Positions 1-10,484 of a stretch of 64,000 nt of DNA are shown one piece after another. This stretch comes from [Phialemoniopsis] sp. UDSM-2020. Taxonomy: Eukaryota > Ascomycota > Sordariomycetes > Thyridiales > Thyridiaceae. Location: assembly GCA_018873225.1 (NCBI GenBank), contig JAEILZ010000003.1, positions 372,001 to 436,000 on the forward strand, read 5' to 3'. The notes beneath the pieces were generated by a model, which saw nothing but the letters and a program-made list of their open reading frames with translations, was not told where the DNA came from and did not search any database. The position numbers and the translations under genes were made by a program. How positions within the stretch are numbered: the first letter of the stretch is position 1; every line of letters starts with the position of its first letter.

Positions 1-2689
1 TGATGATCCATGCAGTCTCATCCGGCGCCATACTCTGATGCTCGACAAGTCTCGTGCTGACAGACGACGTCGATGAAGAGTTCGACGGCGGCGACAGCGT
101 CAAGCCAGTATTTGTTCCAAACATGGTCGAAGTTGACAGCGAAAGACTGACGCTATCTGACGAGTCTAGACAGGTCATGATGGTGGTGGTAACGGTCTTG
201 TACACGATCTCCGCCGACTGAGCAGACGCCGATGACCGAATGCGCGTAATGGGCGTCGAGAACCGCGTAGGTGGAGGCAGGACCAGCGTGTAGTTGGCCT
301 TGATCATGCTCTTTAAGGACGTCGGCCTGGTTCCGTTGCTCAACGCGGATCTCCCCAGGATGGCCCTCTCGGCGATGTCCTTGTGGCCGAGCCTCGGGAG
401 TCGGGCGTCTCGCTTGAACAGTTCTGGCACATTGGTAAGTGTAGACGTGGTAGACGCGTTTGCTGCCTCAGGGACCGCTGCTAGAGACGACGGCAGGTGA
501 GGCCCAACAATGTCAATAGTGCTCGCTATTGTAGTGCCAGGATCGCCTAGTCTGGAAGGTCTTGGCTGCGTAGCTTGGGGTGGTAAAGCGGTGATAACCT
601 CTGCTGGAGCGGTGCCGGACGTCAATGGCGCCGCTGCTGCGCTCACGGACGCAGGCGCGGGGAACAAGGAAGAAACAGAGAGTATTATACCCGGCGGCAC
701 CGTCACGAACGCGATGGGGTGGTATGTCCGGGACTTGCCCTCCCACACGGAGGAGGTCGTCAGGTACTGCGTCACTTGGGTGCCGCCGTCTCCCCAGAGT
801 ACCCAGGTGCCGCTGCCGAGCAGCAGCGTTTCCGTGACATAGTCCTCCTCAATCAGTGTCTGCGTTTCGTCGACCGTGGTGGTCCATTCTGGCTGTTGCG
901 GTACCGACGTCGCTGTGCGGGTGCTCTTCACTTCGAACTCTGTGTGTGTGACTGTCAGTCCTAAACCTGGGTCGGTGGATGTAGGCGCTTCCTGGCGGGG
1001 TTGGAGTGACCCGGGCTGCTGGTGCCTTTTGTCGACGAACGTAATCGGAGCAGCGCTGGTGTAGGTTGCGTAGAGATCAGGCCTATAGACGTCGGTGTAG
1101 CTGGCGTAAGCAAAGAAGGTGGGTGCGGATTGTACAATGGTGCCCCCGGACCAAGTCGCGGTCACGGCAGGGAGAGTCTCTACGACGAGCACCTTGTATA
1201 CTGCCAAGCTGACGGTGCTATTGACATAGACCGTCGAAGTCGGCGCGTAAGTCGGCAGAACAGAGGTGGTTATCGTGGTGACTACCTCCGTGTCCCACTT
1301 CGTGATAGTCAGTACCCCCGTCGGTACCGCGGCTGGCGGTGTGTCCAGCGCCGTCCCCGGGGCTGCGGTCAAGTGTGGATAGAACAGTGTATCCCAGGGC
1401 GTAGAAGTCGACGTGGAAAGACCCAGAAACGACAACACCGTGACTATGCTGCCCGAGAGGGTTTCTTCGTTGTAGAACGTCGTCCAGCTGGTGCTATAGA
1501 TGAGTGGCAGCGGGTACACCGCCCCATCTAGAGTGTATGTCGTGGTGATTGTGGCCATAGTGTCGGGGAAGTGAGACGGCCTGAAGCTCAGGGTCGTCAG
1601 GCTGGCAATCTCGGGCACCGAGGAGGTAACGTAAAGTGTGTTTATGGGGTCTGTTGCTGAAGCCGTATTCGTATCATGACCCCAATGAGGACTCCAATGG
1701 GTATTGACCAATTTCTTGGCGACTTCATCCCACGGGGGCTGGTAGAAGCGCTTGTCCATGTTATTATCGTTCTGTGTCGGAGTCGGAGTCAACTTAGGGT
1801 CCGGCGGAGGTGTAGTTGCCAAGGTCGTGTCGGGTTCGAGGATCTTTGACGTCAGGCCATACTGGGTAGCCACTTGCGGAACATGTGTGTATGTGTACGT
1901 ATAAGTCACAGAAGGATATGTCGCTTCCCATGCGCCCGTCGTGGCTTTGTCGTGGACGTCGGTGGACGTCAACGTCGGGTACTGATACACCTGCAGGGTG
2001 GCCGTCTGGTTGACCGTGACAGTAGAGTTCACTGTATCTGAGGGTAAGGCTAAGGGCCCAGTCGTGCTGCGAGTTGTGGTGTACCACTCTGTCACGGTGG
2101 CGATTCGCTCAAGCGGTCCTGTGGTTGAGGAGTGTGACGTTGTCGAGGTGTTGAGGCTGAGTGATAACGATGAGGTCTGCAGCTTGCCCTTTGCAGTCGC
2201 GGTCACGTTCACGATCTTGGTAGTTACGCCTGCTGTCACGGTCACAATGTTGGTCACAACGTTGGGACGGTCGACGAAATCCCAGTAAGTTGTTGTATGG
2301 GGCGTGACTGTACTGACGCTTTCCACCGTACTTCCGGACTGGGTTGTCAAGGTGGTGTAGGTGGAATTCGCTGTTTCTGTTGAATACGAAACCGGGAACT
2401 GGGCCAGGTGCCGTGTCAACGTCTCATTCAAGGTGACAGTTGCCGCCGGGGGAGGATGCCAATCCTTGGGTACTGATGTCCATGTCTGTACGTCGAAGGA
2501 TGTCGAGAGGTAATTTGTGACAGTCTTCGTCTCTGGCAGCACGCTGGAGCTGGACATTTTACTGTCAGCAGAGCTAGAACTAGACTGGGACAGCGTAGAG
2601 CGCTTCCAGAACGACTGCGGGCGGCATAATGCTGGTGATGCGGAGAGCAGCAACAGCAATGCTGTTAGATGTGGGAGCACGAATAACAT
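1..2689 (-). CDS. Large secreted Ser/Thr-rich protein, 3' end outside window
   Basis: Read on the minus strand from the ATG at 2689-2687, the frame stays open for 896 codons to position 1, with one base left over, so the gene continues outside the window. The N-terminus is a classic signal peptide (hydrophobic Leu run at residues 8-16, then ASPALC near 17-22). The rest is very rich in Thr, Ser and Val with TVT/TTT-type repeats, and I count about ten N-x-S/T sequons. Dibasic Lys-Arg pairs lie at residues 29-30, 313-314, 554-555 and 759-760, compatible with Kex2 cleavage. No catalytic domain is recognisable. The likely role is a secreted or cell-wall glycoprotein; function unknown. No intron is needed, although one cannot be excluded. 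The open frame and signal peptide are seen directly; processing is inferred. Confidence 0.8.
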   Translation of the reverse strand, partial: MLFVLPHLTALLLLLSASPALCRPQSFWKRSTLSQSSSSSADSKMSSSSVLPETKTVTNYLSTSFDVQTWTSVPKDWHPPPAATVTLNETLTRHLAQFPVSYSTETANSTYTTLTTQSGSTVESVSTVTPHTTTYWDFVDRPNVVTNIVTVTAGVTTKIVNVTATAKGKLQTSSLSLSLNTSTTSHSSTTGPLERIATVTEWYTTTRSTTGPLALPSDTVNSTVTVNQTATLQVYQYPTLTSTDVHDKATTGAWEATYPSVTYTYTYTHVPQVATQYGLTSKILEPDTTLATTPPPDPKLTPTPTQNDNNMDKRFYQPPWDEVAKKLVNTHWSPHWGHDTNTASATDPINTLYVTSSVPEIASLTTLSFRPSHFPDTMATITTTYTLDGAVYPLPLIYSTSWTTFYNEETLSGSIVTVLSFLGLSTSTSTPWDTLFYPHLTAAPGTALDTPPAAVPTGVLTITKWDTEVVTTITTSVLPTYAPTSTVYVNSTVSLAVYKVLVVETLPAVTATWSGGTIVQSAPTFFAYASYTDVYRPDLYATYTSAAPITFVDKRHQQPGSLQPRQEAPTSTDPGLGLTVTHTEFEVKSTRTATSVPQQPEWTTTVDETQTLIEEDYVTETLLLGSGTWVLWGDGGTQVTQYLTTSSVWEGKSRTYHPIAFVTVPPGIILSVSSLFPAPASVSAAAAPLTSGTAPAEVITALPPQATQPRPSRLGDPGTTIASTIDIVGPHLPSSLAAVPEAANASTTSTLTNVPELFKRDARLPRLGHKDIAERAILGRSALSNGTRPTSLKSMIKANYTLVLPPPTRFSTPITRIRSSASAQSAEIVYKTVTTTIMTCLDSSDSVSLSLSTSTMFGTNTGLTLSPPSNSSSTSSVSTRLVEHQSMAPDETAWII

Positions 2690-3395
2690 TTTTTGAACTG
2701 TGTTGTGGTGTGTTTGATATCTGTGAGAATGTGCTTCTGCAAGGCGGTAGTGGAACTCTTTGCAAAGAGTGCCATAGCTTGTCCCAGACCCCCAGGGTTA
2801 AGTGCACCCTTTTATACAGGGAGACACTTCGTCAGAATTGACGGGCATGATGCTGTTGGGAAGCGCCGCATCCGGAACGTCTTCGTGACTGTATGGCAAG
2901 TGTGACGAATTTTTGCAAGGCCGGCATTCGTGAATCCTCGTACTCTTGTCGCACACCTATAAACATGACAAGTATGGGAAACTAGGGACGAAATCTTTTG
3001 GCAGACGAACTTGACTGGTTCGTGAGTCCTCTATTGTAGTCTGTAGCATTTCAAATATTTGCACCTTCCTGAATATTACCCCTTCAACTTGCAAAATAGC
3101 TTCCGGTAATCGTACGTCTGGAATCAGAAGGAGGGGCCCTCGCCATAGCGAGTCGTGCAATCCGAAGCTGTTGAAGACGCTGAATGAGGGGTTAATACCA
3201 TGGTGACAGATGAGTCTGCATGAATCAGAGGCCAGTCATACCAGACATCAGTCAGCTTGGTCCAGACTCTGCTCATGATATCATGAAAAGATGACTTGAA
3301 GACCCCAATTGCTCTGATCTCAGCATTCATGATTTGGCTAGTTATCACGCCATGAGTATCAGACAAGCGAGCATATTTTCGAACCCAATATAGCT
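2690..3395. other. Intergenic, upstream of the secreted protein
   Basis: About 700 bases, AT-richer than the flanking coding DNA. The first 100-200 bases must hold the minus-strand promoter of the secreted protein. I see no credible coding frame, tRNA or repeat. Confidence 0.5.
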
Positions 3396-4066
3396 GTGCA
3401 AACCACTCAAAGACTGCGGAAGGACATGTTAGTCAACACCGGCTTTGGATTAGCACTTCTCGACGGTGCTTGGGGACGCCGACCACTTCTGATCACTGGG
3501 CCACACCCTCCAGGCCATCTTGATCTTTGCTGTCGGGGGCCTGGGGACAAAGGTGGTCTTCCCTCCGACCGACAAGAACGCCATTGTGGTCTGCTCCATT
3601 CTCTTCAGGTGTGCTTTCTTTTTTGCCTGGGCTCCACTGTCTTGCACCCTATGTGCCGAGTCGCCGCACAGGTCTATTCGTGAGAAGACCATTCAGCTCG
3701 CCGCTTATATCAGTGTCTTTGACACCTTCCTGGTTGCCTTCACCCTAACTGCCTCCTGAGGGACCCTTATGCCGATCTTGGCCCCGAGATTGGCTTGATC
3801 AGTCTCTCTCATAGCACTATTCATCATCTTTGTTATCTTCTACGTCGCAGTCTTGGTAAGACTGATATCCTCTTTGCCAAGAAGCTGCCGGCGTGACTAT
3901 TTGTCGTTAAGTTTCGACAAACTCGCCGGCCTCATGTCTGAATTAATGAAAATATCACAGGCTGCCGCTTCTCCCTGGAGACTTTGCCACGATCGGAGTC
4001 CACTCGGACAAGGAAGACTCGTTCGAGCACGAGGACCATGTCCCTGAGCAAGTGCAAAACAAGTGA
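3396..4066 (+). pseudogene. Decayed MFS sugar transporter, C-terminal relic
   Basis: Pieces of a fungal hexose/sugar porter appear in order but in different frames. First comes the D-x-x-GRRPLL-type loop (near 3450-3500, frame of 3396). Then, one frame over, a membrane segment followed by a W-x-P-x-S/W ... AESPHRSIREK motif (near 3600-3690), typical of the helix 10 to loop region. Next is a last helix with FVIFYV (near 3825), then the cytoplasmic tail with LFAKKLPA and an acidic end stopping at TGA 4064-4066. At least two frameshifts and several in-frame stops (for example TGA 3757-3759) separate them. The N-terminal half is not recognisable upstream. This is an old, nonfunctional fragment. 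Confidence 0.65.
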
Positions 4067-4715
4067 GAGATGTCAAGTAATCTAATGGCACTCTCCATTA
4101 CGCGCCAAGTCAATCAATCTTGGAGACATGTCCAACGCGTGACCGCCCCGGACCAAAGACGGCCAAGGCATGATGGGTATTAGAGTTCTCAACCTAGGTC
4201 CCCTAGTTCAGCACGCTATTAGTTTAGCTACGAGATAATCTAAACCTCGTTTACACTCCGAAACACGTTGAAAGTATTTAAATCCCTGCATGAAGGAAAT
4301 TCCACGTTTGCCCTGTTTTCCCCTATCTGGATCATGGAACTGGGTAATGTTCGAATTCCGAGATAGGAATACAAACAATGAGGTCTTTCGCCGACGCTAG
4401 CGAGGTTGTGTTATCATCCTCCATCTTTGGCGACCCCGGACTCCACAGCCAGCAATCCGAGCGCTCTTCCCCGGAGCCCGCCAACCAATCGCAAGGGAGT
4501 CTTTTCTGCTGGTCGTGGAAAGACAGGACCACGGTATCAATACCATGTGACAGATGTGTAACGCTCGGAGTAATCTAAGCAGATAACAAAGCATTCGTGG
4601 CTTCATCTTTATAACATTCGCTTCTGTTCCTCCTTTCACCAATCCCCCTGGTCTGAGATCCATCCAGCTGCATACCCAATCACAAAGAATAACGACATCG
4701 CAAACTTGTGTAAAG
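4067..4715. other. Intergenic, promoter side of the MFS permease
   Basis: 650 bases of noncoding sequence that must contain the promoter of the MFS permease starting at 4716. No RNA gene or repeat was recognised; short open frames here have no family resemblance. Confidence 0.5.
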
Positions 4716-6538
4716 ATGGACGAGAAAGCACGAACAATCGAGATGCCTACTCCAATAGACACCGCTACCGGCGTGACTGAACCCGGTTCAGTCACCGTGA
4801 ACAAGTATGAGTTACCCCGATCACGACCATCACGGAGATGGACTTCCCTAACCACCAAGGGTCTAGAAACAGCCATGCCCCAATCACTTTTGATCCAAAA
4901 ACGGAAGCGAAGCTTCGACGGAAGATCGACTTCATGGTGGTGCCAACTGTCTCCTTGTTGTATCTATTTTGCTTCATCGACAGAGCCAATATTGGTACGT
5001 TAACAAGCTCCCTATATGAGTTGTCCTCCGTCATGCTCATCTGTAAATCAGGCAACGCGCGACTTGCCGGGCTCGAGAAAGATCTCGGCATGGTCGGCAA
5101 CGACTACAACAAAGTCTTATCAACATTCTACATCAGCTACATCGTGTTCGAGATTCCGGCCAATGTTCTCTGCAAGTGGCTTGGGCCAGGCTGGTTCTTG
5201 CCGTTGACTTCGCTTGGCTTCGGACTTTGCTCGATTTTCACGGCTATCGTCAACGATGTCCCGCAAATCTGCGGCGTCCGTTTCGTGCTGGGCATATTCG
5301 AGGCTGGGATGCTCCCCGGTATCGCGTACTACATGTCACGGTGGTATCGTCGGGCAGAGCTCACATTCAGGCTTTCACTATACATCGTCATGGCCCCGTT
5401 GGCTGGTGCTTTTGGTGGCCTTCTGGCTTCTGCCATCCTCAAGCTTGACCGCGTTGGTAGGTTCCACAGTTGGCAGATGATATTCGGTGCGTACTCAACT
5501 CCGTGTTGTAATTATCGCGGTGCTCTAACGTAGATCGACCAGGCATCGAGGGTATCATCACAGTTGGACTCGCTTTGATCTCCTTCGGTATGCACACACA
5601 AGTGCCTTTCCTGCCCCTGCCTAATTGAGACTGACGTATGATTCTGAACAGCCACTCTTACCGATCGTCCGGAGACCGCACGCTGGCTCACACCAGAGGA
5701 GAAGGAACTCGCCATCAATCGTATCAAGTCTGAACGCCTGGCAACCACCGAAGTTCTCGATAAGATTGATTCCGTCAAGATCCTGGCTGGCATCCGCAGC
5801 CCGCTGACGCTATCTACCGCGAGCATCTTCTTGCTCAACAACATCACCGTCCAAGGTCTCGCTTTCTTCCTGCCCACTATTGTCAAGACCATTTATCCCA
5901 AGTACTCTACCATCTCGCAGCAGCTGTATACGGTGCCCCCGTATGCGGTTGGCGCCTTCTTCACCGTTCTGGTGCCGTTCCTTAGCTACAGGTTCGACCG
6001 CCGACAGATCTTCATCATTCTGAGTGCCCCTCTTGTCATGGTTGGCTACATCATGTTCCTCGCGACGACGAGCCCGCACGCTCGATACGGCGCCACGTTC
6101 CTCATCACCAGCTCGGCCTTCTATATGGCTACCGTAACAAACAGCCACATCAGTGCCAACGTGCTCAGTGACACAGCGAGAAGCAGCGCCATCGGAACGA
6201 ACGGTATGTACAGCCTACACCAAAAGAAGCTTACACACAAGCCAAAACAATCTGAGTACTGACACCATATCTTTACAGTCATGTTTGGCAACATTGGCGG
6301 TTTGGTGTCCACCTGGTCGTTCATCCAGAGCGACGGCCCCAACTATCCGATTGGTAACGGGCTAAATTTGGCTACTTCCAGCACGATCCTAGTTCTCGGC
6401 ACACTCACTTTGCTCTGGATGAAGAGAGATAACCGCAAGCGGGAGCGCAGGTCTGTCGAGGACGAACTTACCGGGCTGTCCGAGCGCCAGATCCAGGATC
6501 TGGATTGGCGACACCCAGGATTCCGCTGGGTTGCCTAG
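4716..6538 (+). CDS. MFS permease of the Dal5/allantoate (anion:cation symporter) family
   Basis: Exons 4716-4804, 4873-4994, 5052-5486, 5543-5587, 5652-6203 and 6279-6538 give 500 residues, the usual length for this family. All introns are 55-75 bp GT-AG, several with CTAAC branch points. The first acceptor could instead be at 4866 (two residues more). Helix 1 with FIDRANIGNARLAGLE is the hallmark of Dal5/Tna1/Seo1-like proteins; FYISYIVFEIPAN and the R-x-x-x-GIFEAGMLPG segment follow. A cytoplasmic linker near residues 225-275 separates the two six-helix bundles, and the tail is basic. It should import a small organic anion or amide/carboxylate across the plasma membrane; the substrate cannot be read from sequence. 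It is convergent with the monooxygenase gene and may supply its pathway. The start is the first ATG compatible with splicing into the conserved helix. Confidence 0.88.
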
Positions 6539-7003
6539 GCCAAGACGAGTAAGGCATAGTAAGATAGATAGGCATGTTAGTGATGAGAGAGAAGGGGTTA
6601 GGATGCCCAGGGCTTGGCAATTGTGAGGGGGCTGGAGAAATATGTCCATTATCCGAACACTCCGAAATTCCGAGATAGCATCCTTGGTCTGATATCTGCA
6701 ACTAATTGTATCTTAATCAGTCACAGGATACATCGTCCTTATCTTCCCATATTGTCTATCATATCATGCAACAGTAGAGTATGAGAACCATTGTGATGTT
6801 CCAAGTATTTACATTATGATCAAATGAGTTCCTGGCAAAGGATTCGCGCAGACAATATGCTTTAGAACTTGCACGAGAATACTACTTAATGGATCAGTGG
6901 AAAGATTGTGTTTGATTCTTCTTGCAAATATGAAAGTATACAATGCTCCTCTAAACAAAATCTCTAATTACCTATTCACTCATTACCTGAGTGCAACATA
7001 TGC
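6539..7003. other. Convergent 3' intergenic region
   Basis: 465 bases between the stop of the permease and the stop of the minus-strand monooxygenase. It is AT-rich toward 6900, consistent with two 3'-UTR/terminator regions. Nothing else was recognised. Confidence 0.4.
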
Positions 7004-8831
7004 TCATCGCATCTTCGCTTGCCACTCCTGAACCAGTCCTTTGTAGTCGCAGAGCTTGTACGGCTCCGTCACCTCTCTATACCACGAGGTTTTTCTATGG
7101 TGCGAAAGATTCAGGTCTGACAGGAGTAGGTCCACATAGGGAATGCTGTCAAAGACAAGATCCGGGCATCTGTCACCTGTCCCGCCCGTCTCCTTGGGCC
7201 GCCTCACTCTCTGATATTCGGTATGGTAGAATGTCTCCTGCTGTATTGCCTCAATGTCAAGCTTTCGCAGCGATGTCTCCGACAGATGAGGGATTTTGTC
7301 CTGGAAGAAGGCCGTAATCCAGAGTGCTTGTGCCTGCGCCAAAATAGCTGTATGTAGAGTGATGTGGGCACCAACAACGGCAAAGTTTCTCATTTGAAGA
7401 ATGTCGGGGTCGCAAGGCAGAACGAAGCGGTATAGTCGATAAGGAGTGGAAGCCTCTTTCTTTTGGGATCTTTCCGTCTTCGCGCTTTCCGGACGGAGAC
7501 TCAGCGGAAGGGATCGAACAGGTTGGGTCCTCAGGACGGGAGCAGCACGAAGGACCTCAGCTCGAGCCTTCATCTCTGCCACGACATTGCCATGTTGCGG
7601 ACCGGGAAGCCCAAGCCGAGAAGCCACATCTGCAGGGAAGAACTGGAGACTGGGCCTCGCCTCCCAGCCCGTGCAACATACGACGGCATCTGCCTCGATA
7701 GTTGTCCCGTCGGAGAGGTGTACAGCTGTTTCGGACAAGGAGACCACCTGGGCGCAATGCGCTGTGATGTTGCCGCCTCTAGCCAAGTCGAACCAGCTAC
7801 TCTCGTAATTGTGAATACTGAGGGAGTTACCCATCCAGAAAGTCGACGACCACGGTTTCAGTTTGCCGAGACCTGGGTTGTCTTCGTAAGCGTTCAACTT
7901 GGCCACCTTGGTGTCTAGATGGCGCCAAAACAGGCCGGATATCTTCCTGCCCAGCCATGTACGGCTGATCAGAGCGCGGATCGGCCACGCGCAACGTCCG
8001 TAGGGGTTGGGATCGAGCCAAGTGAACATTCTTGTTGCAGACGCAGCAGATATAGATGGTATGTAGCCGCGCATCCTGGCCGGCCATACCCAGCTGGGCC
8101 CGCCTCCCGAACGCCTCATGACCATGTGTGCCTGGGCGCCAAAGCGAGCAGCGGCACTGTAACAGACATCCCATGCCGACTTGTTACCTCCGATCACCAC
8201 GACAGATCGCGCGCCCTCCAATTCGTTGGCGCGAGCTTTGAAGTCTTTGGCATGGAAGATATGGCCCTTGAAGTTCTCTCGTCCCGGAAGAGGGGGCATA
8301 AAAGGTTCCGAGGTCAGTCCTGTAGCTAGGACAAGCTTTGAAGCAACCAATCGACTCTCTTCAGGTACGTTCGCCGCACTGTTCGACAAGGTAGAAACGG
8401 AGATTTCCCACTTTCCGTCTGGCAACAACGTAGCTGATTGGACCTTGGTCTTCAGCCGTATTCTGTCATTCAGCCCGTACGCATCACAGAAATCGCAAAG
8501 GTATCTATATACCACGCGGCCGGGTATGTGCTGCCCGACCTCGACTCCATATTGCTCGGGAACGAGCGGAAAGTCGCTGAACTCATAGGTTCCGACCATA
8601 TTGTTGGTCTTGAGACCGGGGTATAGCCGTTCATTTGCCCATGTCCCCCCGATAGATTCCGCGTAGTCCAATATGAGGACGTCGGCTTGCTTATTCGCTT
8701 CGAGATATGTCTTGGCCATGGCTAAGCCGTGCCACCCTGCGTCTATTTGTTAGAACACAAACACACAACGAACGCAAGTTGTCGGTACAGTACTCACCGG
8801 CACCGACGATGATGAGATCCACGTGCTCCAT
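7004..8831 (-). CDS. Flavin-containing monooxygenase (class B, FMO-like)
   Basis: Exons (minus) 8831-8798 and 8736-7004, with a 61 bp intron, give 588 residues. The tiny first exon is required: it completes the FAD-binding G10-A-G-W-H-G15 Rossmann motif, with MEHVDLIIV as the first strand. Next comes GGTWANERLYPGLKTNN. The FMO fingerprint F-x-G-x-x-x-H-x-x-x-F is at residues 167-177 (FKGHIFHAKDF). The NADPH Rossmann motif (IGGNKSAWD) is near 193-201, and late ATG/CTGW strands follow. Such enzymes use FAD and NADPH to hydroxylate amines or ketones (N-hydroxylation or Baeyer-Villiger). It shares a 549 bp divergent promoter with the DUF4863 gene, suggesting joint control. The substrate is not predictable from sequence; the C-terminal half is less conserved than the N-terminal half. 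Confidence 0.87.
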
Positions 8832-9380
8832 GTTTGATCTTGGGATTCACCGCAGGGATGGACAGGTGTTTCTTCTCAGGTTCCGAGATACAGGACAAGC
8901 GACGACGAAAGCCCACTGCCGTAAGAAGTGCCTCTAACGTCACATGAAGTACTTCTCATAGGCCTTTTGTACAAGTGGCTTTCCCTCGCCATCACAGTAC
9001 AGGCGGAGAAGTTGAGGATAGAGACATCTCCGCTCAGCTCATCGACCCAAATTTCGGAGTGCAACATCGGATTACAAGGTGCGTTGGCGGAATAGAGGTA
9101 ACGCTAACACCTGGGTGATTCGCCGGAATTCACACCACTGATGTGGGTGGCGGCACTTCGGATCGGCATGTGCCATTCGCCGGTCCTTCTCCTACTTGCA
9201 TGGACCCCGCCTCAATCCGTCACACGTACACAGTGAGCACATGAATTGAATATCATTCTACATGGCCTTGATATGGATCGTTGATAGTCCATAGAGCGAA
9301 ACCATCTTTGCCTTCCATTTACTTCTTCTCAAACGAATTGCAATCGCCATCTCTGAAGCTTAGACTGTCCAAACGCAAAG
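8832..9380. promoter_or_regulatory. Divergent promoter, monooxygenase / DUF4863 gene
   Basis: 549 bases between two start codons facing apart. No coding potential. The two enzymes probably share regulatory elements here, and the Zn2Cys6 factor encoded next door at 10485 is the obvious candidate regulator. I did not find an unambiguous CGG-N-CCG pair. Confidence 0.5.
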
Positions 9381-10007
9381 ATGAGCAAGGCTGACACATC
9401 AACGGTTCTGGACGTGTCCAAATGGCCAACTGCCCAGAAGTTCGTCGCTCGATGCGGCGAGTTCTTGCAAGAAGTCCAAGACTTGTAAGTGTATAATTGA
9501 CTTTTGCCTATATATCATGCAGAGACTCACGGTATCGGCTCCAGAACCCCCGGTAAAGACCTTGAGGCACGGCTCAACAAGGACTACGGCCCTGGCAATC
9601 AGTACTACGAGGACTTCTGCGCTTATATCAAGCAAGGTCTGCAAGAAGGCTGGGTAGCAGAGACTGAGCTCGATGGCCGCAAGTATCGACGAGGGAGAAT
9701 CAGCCTGCCGATTGCTGAGACGAGGTATTGCAGCATCACGACGGTGTACATGGAGAGCGAAGAAGAGTACGCCGGCCAGTATCACGCTCACCCCTACGGC
9801 GAGATCAACTGCGTCGTGCAGCTCGATGGGAAGGCCGAGCTGAAAGGAATGCAAGGATGGCAGGGGGCTGGATGGACTTCTCCAGGGCCGGGCACACATC
9901 ATTACCCTGAGGTCCGGGGGGGCGCGCTTGTTGCACTGTTCTTCTTGCCTGCGGGTCGCATTTCCTACAACGCGACGCCTGGAGCACCACAGCCTGTCTC
10001 TGTATGA
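9381..10007 (+). CDS. DUF4863 cupin-like protein, p-hydroxylaminobenzoate lyase (PnbB) homologue
   Basis: Exons 9381-9484 and 9545-10007 give 188 residues. An acceptor at 9522 would break the frame; 9544 joins QDL to TPGKDLE, the conserved family start. The core YHAHPYGEINCVVQL (H115, H117, E121), then GMQGWQGAGW, HHYPEV (H153/H154) and LFFLPAGRISY, reads as the bacterial PnbB/DUF4863 family. Members convert 4-hydroxylaminobenzoate to protocatechuate plus ammonia. The H-x-H...E...H pattern resembles cupin metal ligands. Family membership is from recalled motifs; the fungal substrate is inference. It has no signal peptide and is probably cytosolic. The divergent FMO, downstream Zn2Cys6 factor and nearby permease suggest a small catabolic or detoxifying cluster for hydroxylamino- or amino-aromatics. 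Confidence 0.8.
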
Positions 10008-10484
10008 TAGTCATGTCATGGATATGAATTTTGACAATGGACCTTCGCCCTTAACAATTTTTGACCATCAAGTGGGTGACAGATTAGTTGACGGTTTTCC
10101 TGCTCGATGTACCTTAATTCTTAACTGAGATCCCAGGATTATCCCACTACCTAAGTAGAGATTGATCCAAGACCGTCAACCTTTCTGACGCCCACTTGAC
10201 CAGCCATAGCAACCCATCGATGTGGACTCATTGTCAGCAACAAACCTTATCGTCCGCAGTGTGGGTTCGACAACTTCGAGGTGGGGATGACCACCGTGCA
10301 CTTTACCCCATACTTTCGCTGTCTCGGCGTGTTGGATCGGATTAGCGGGGATCTAATCCGAATGGTGGTAAATAAGAAGCGCCTCATTGGCCTGCACTCG
10401 GATCCCAAATTCCGACGTCTTATCATCTCAACAACAACGCAGTTTACCTGATGTCCAGAGACCAGGGGCCCTACCCCACCGAAA
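10008..10484. other. Intergenic, promoter of the Zn2Cys6 factor
   Basis: 477 bases holding the 3' end of the DUF4863 gene and the promoter of the regulator at 10485. No other feature was recognised. Confidence 0.4.
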
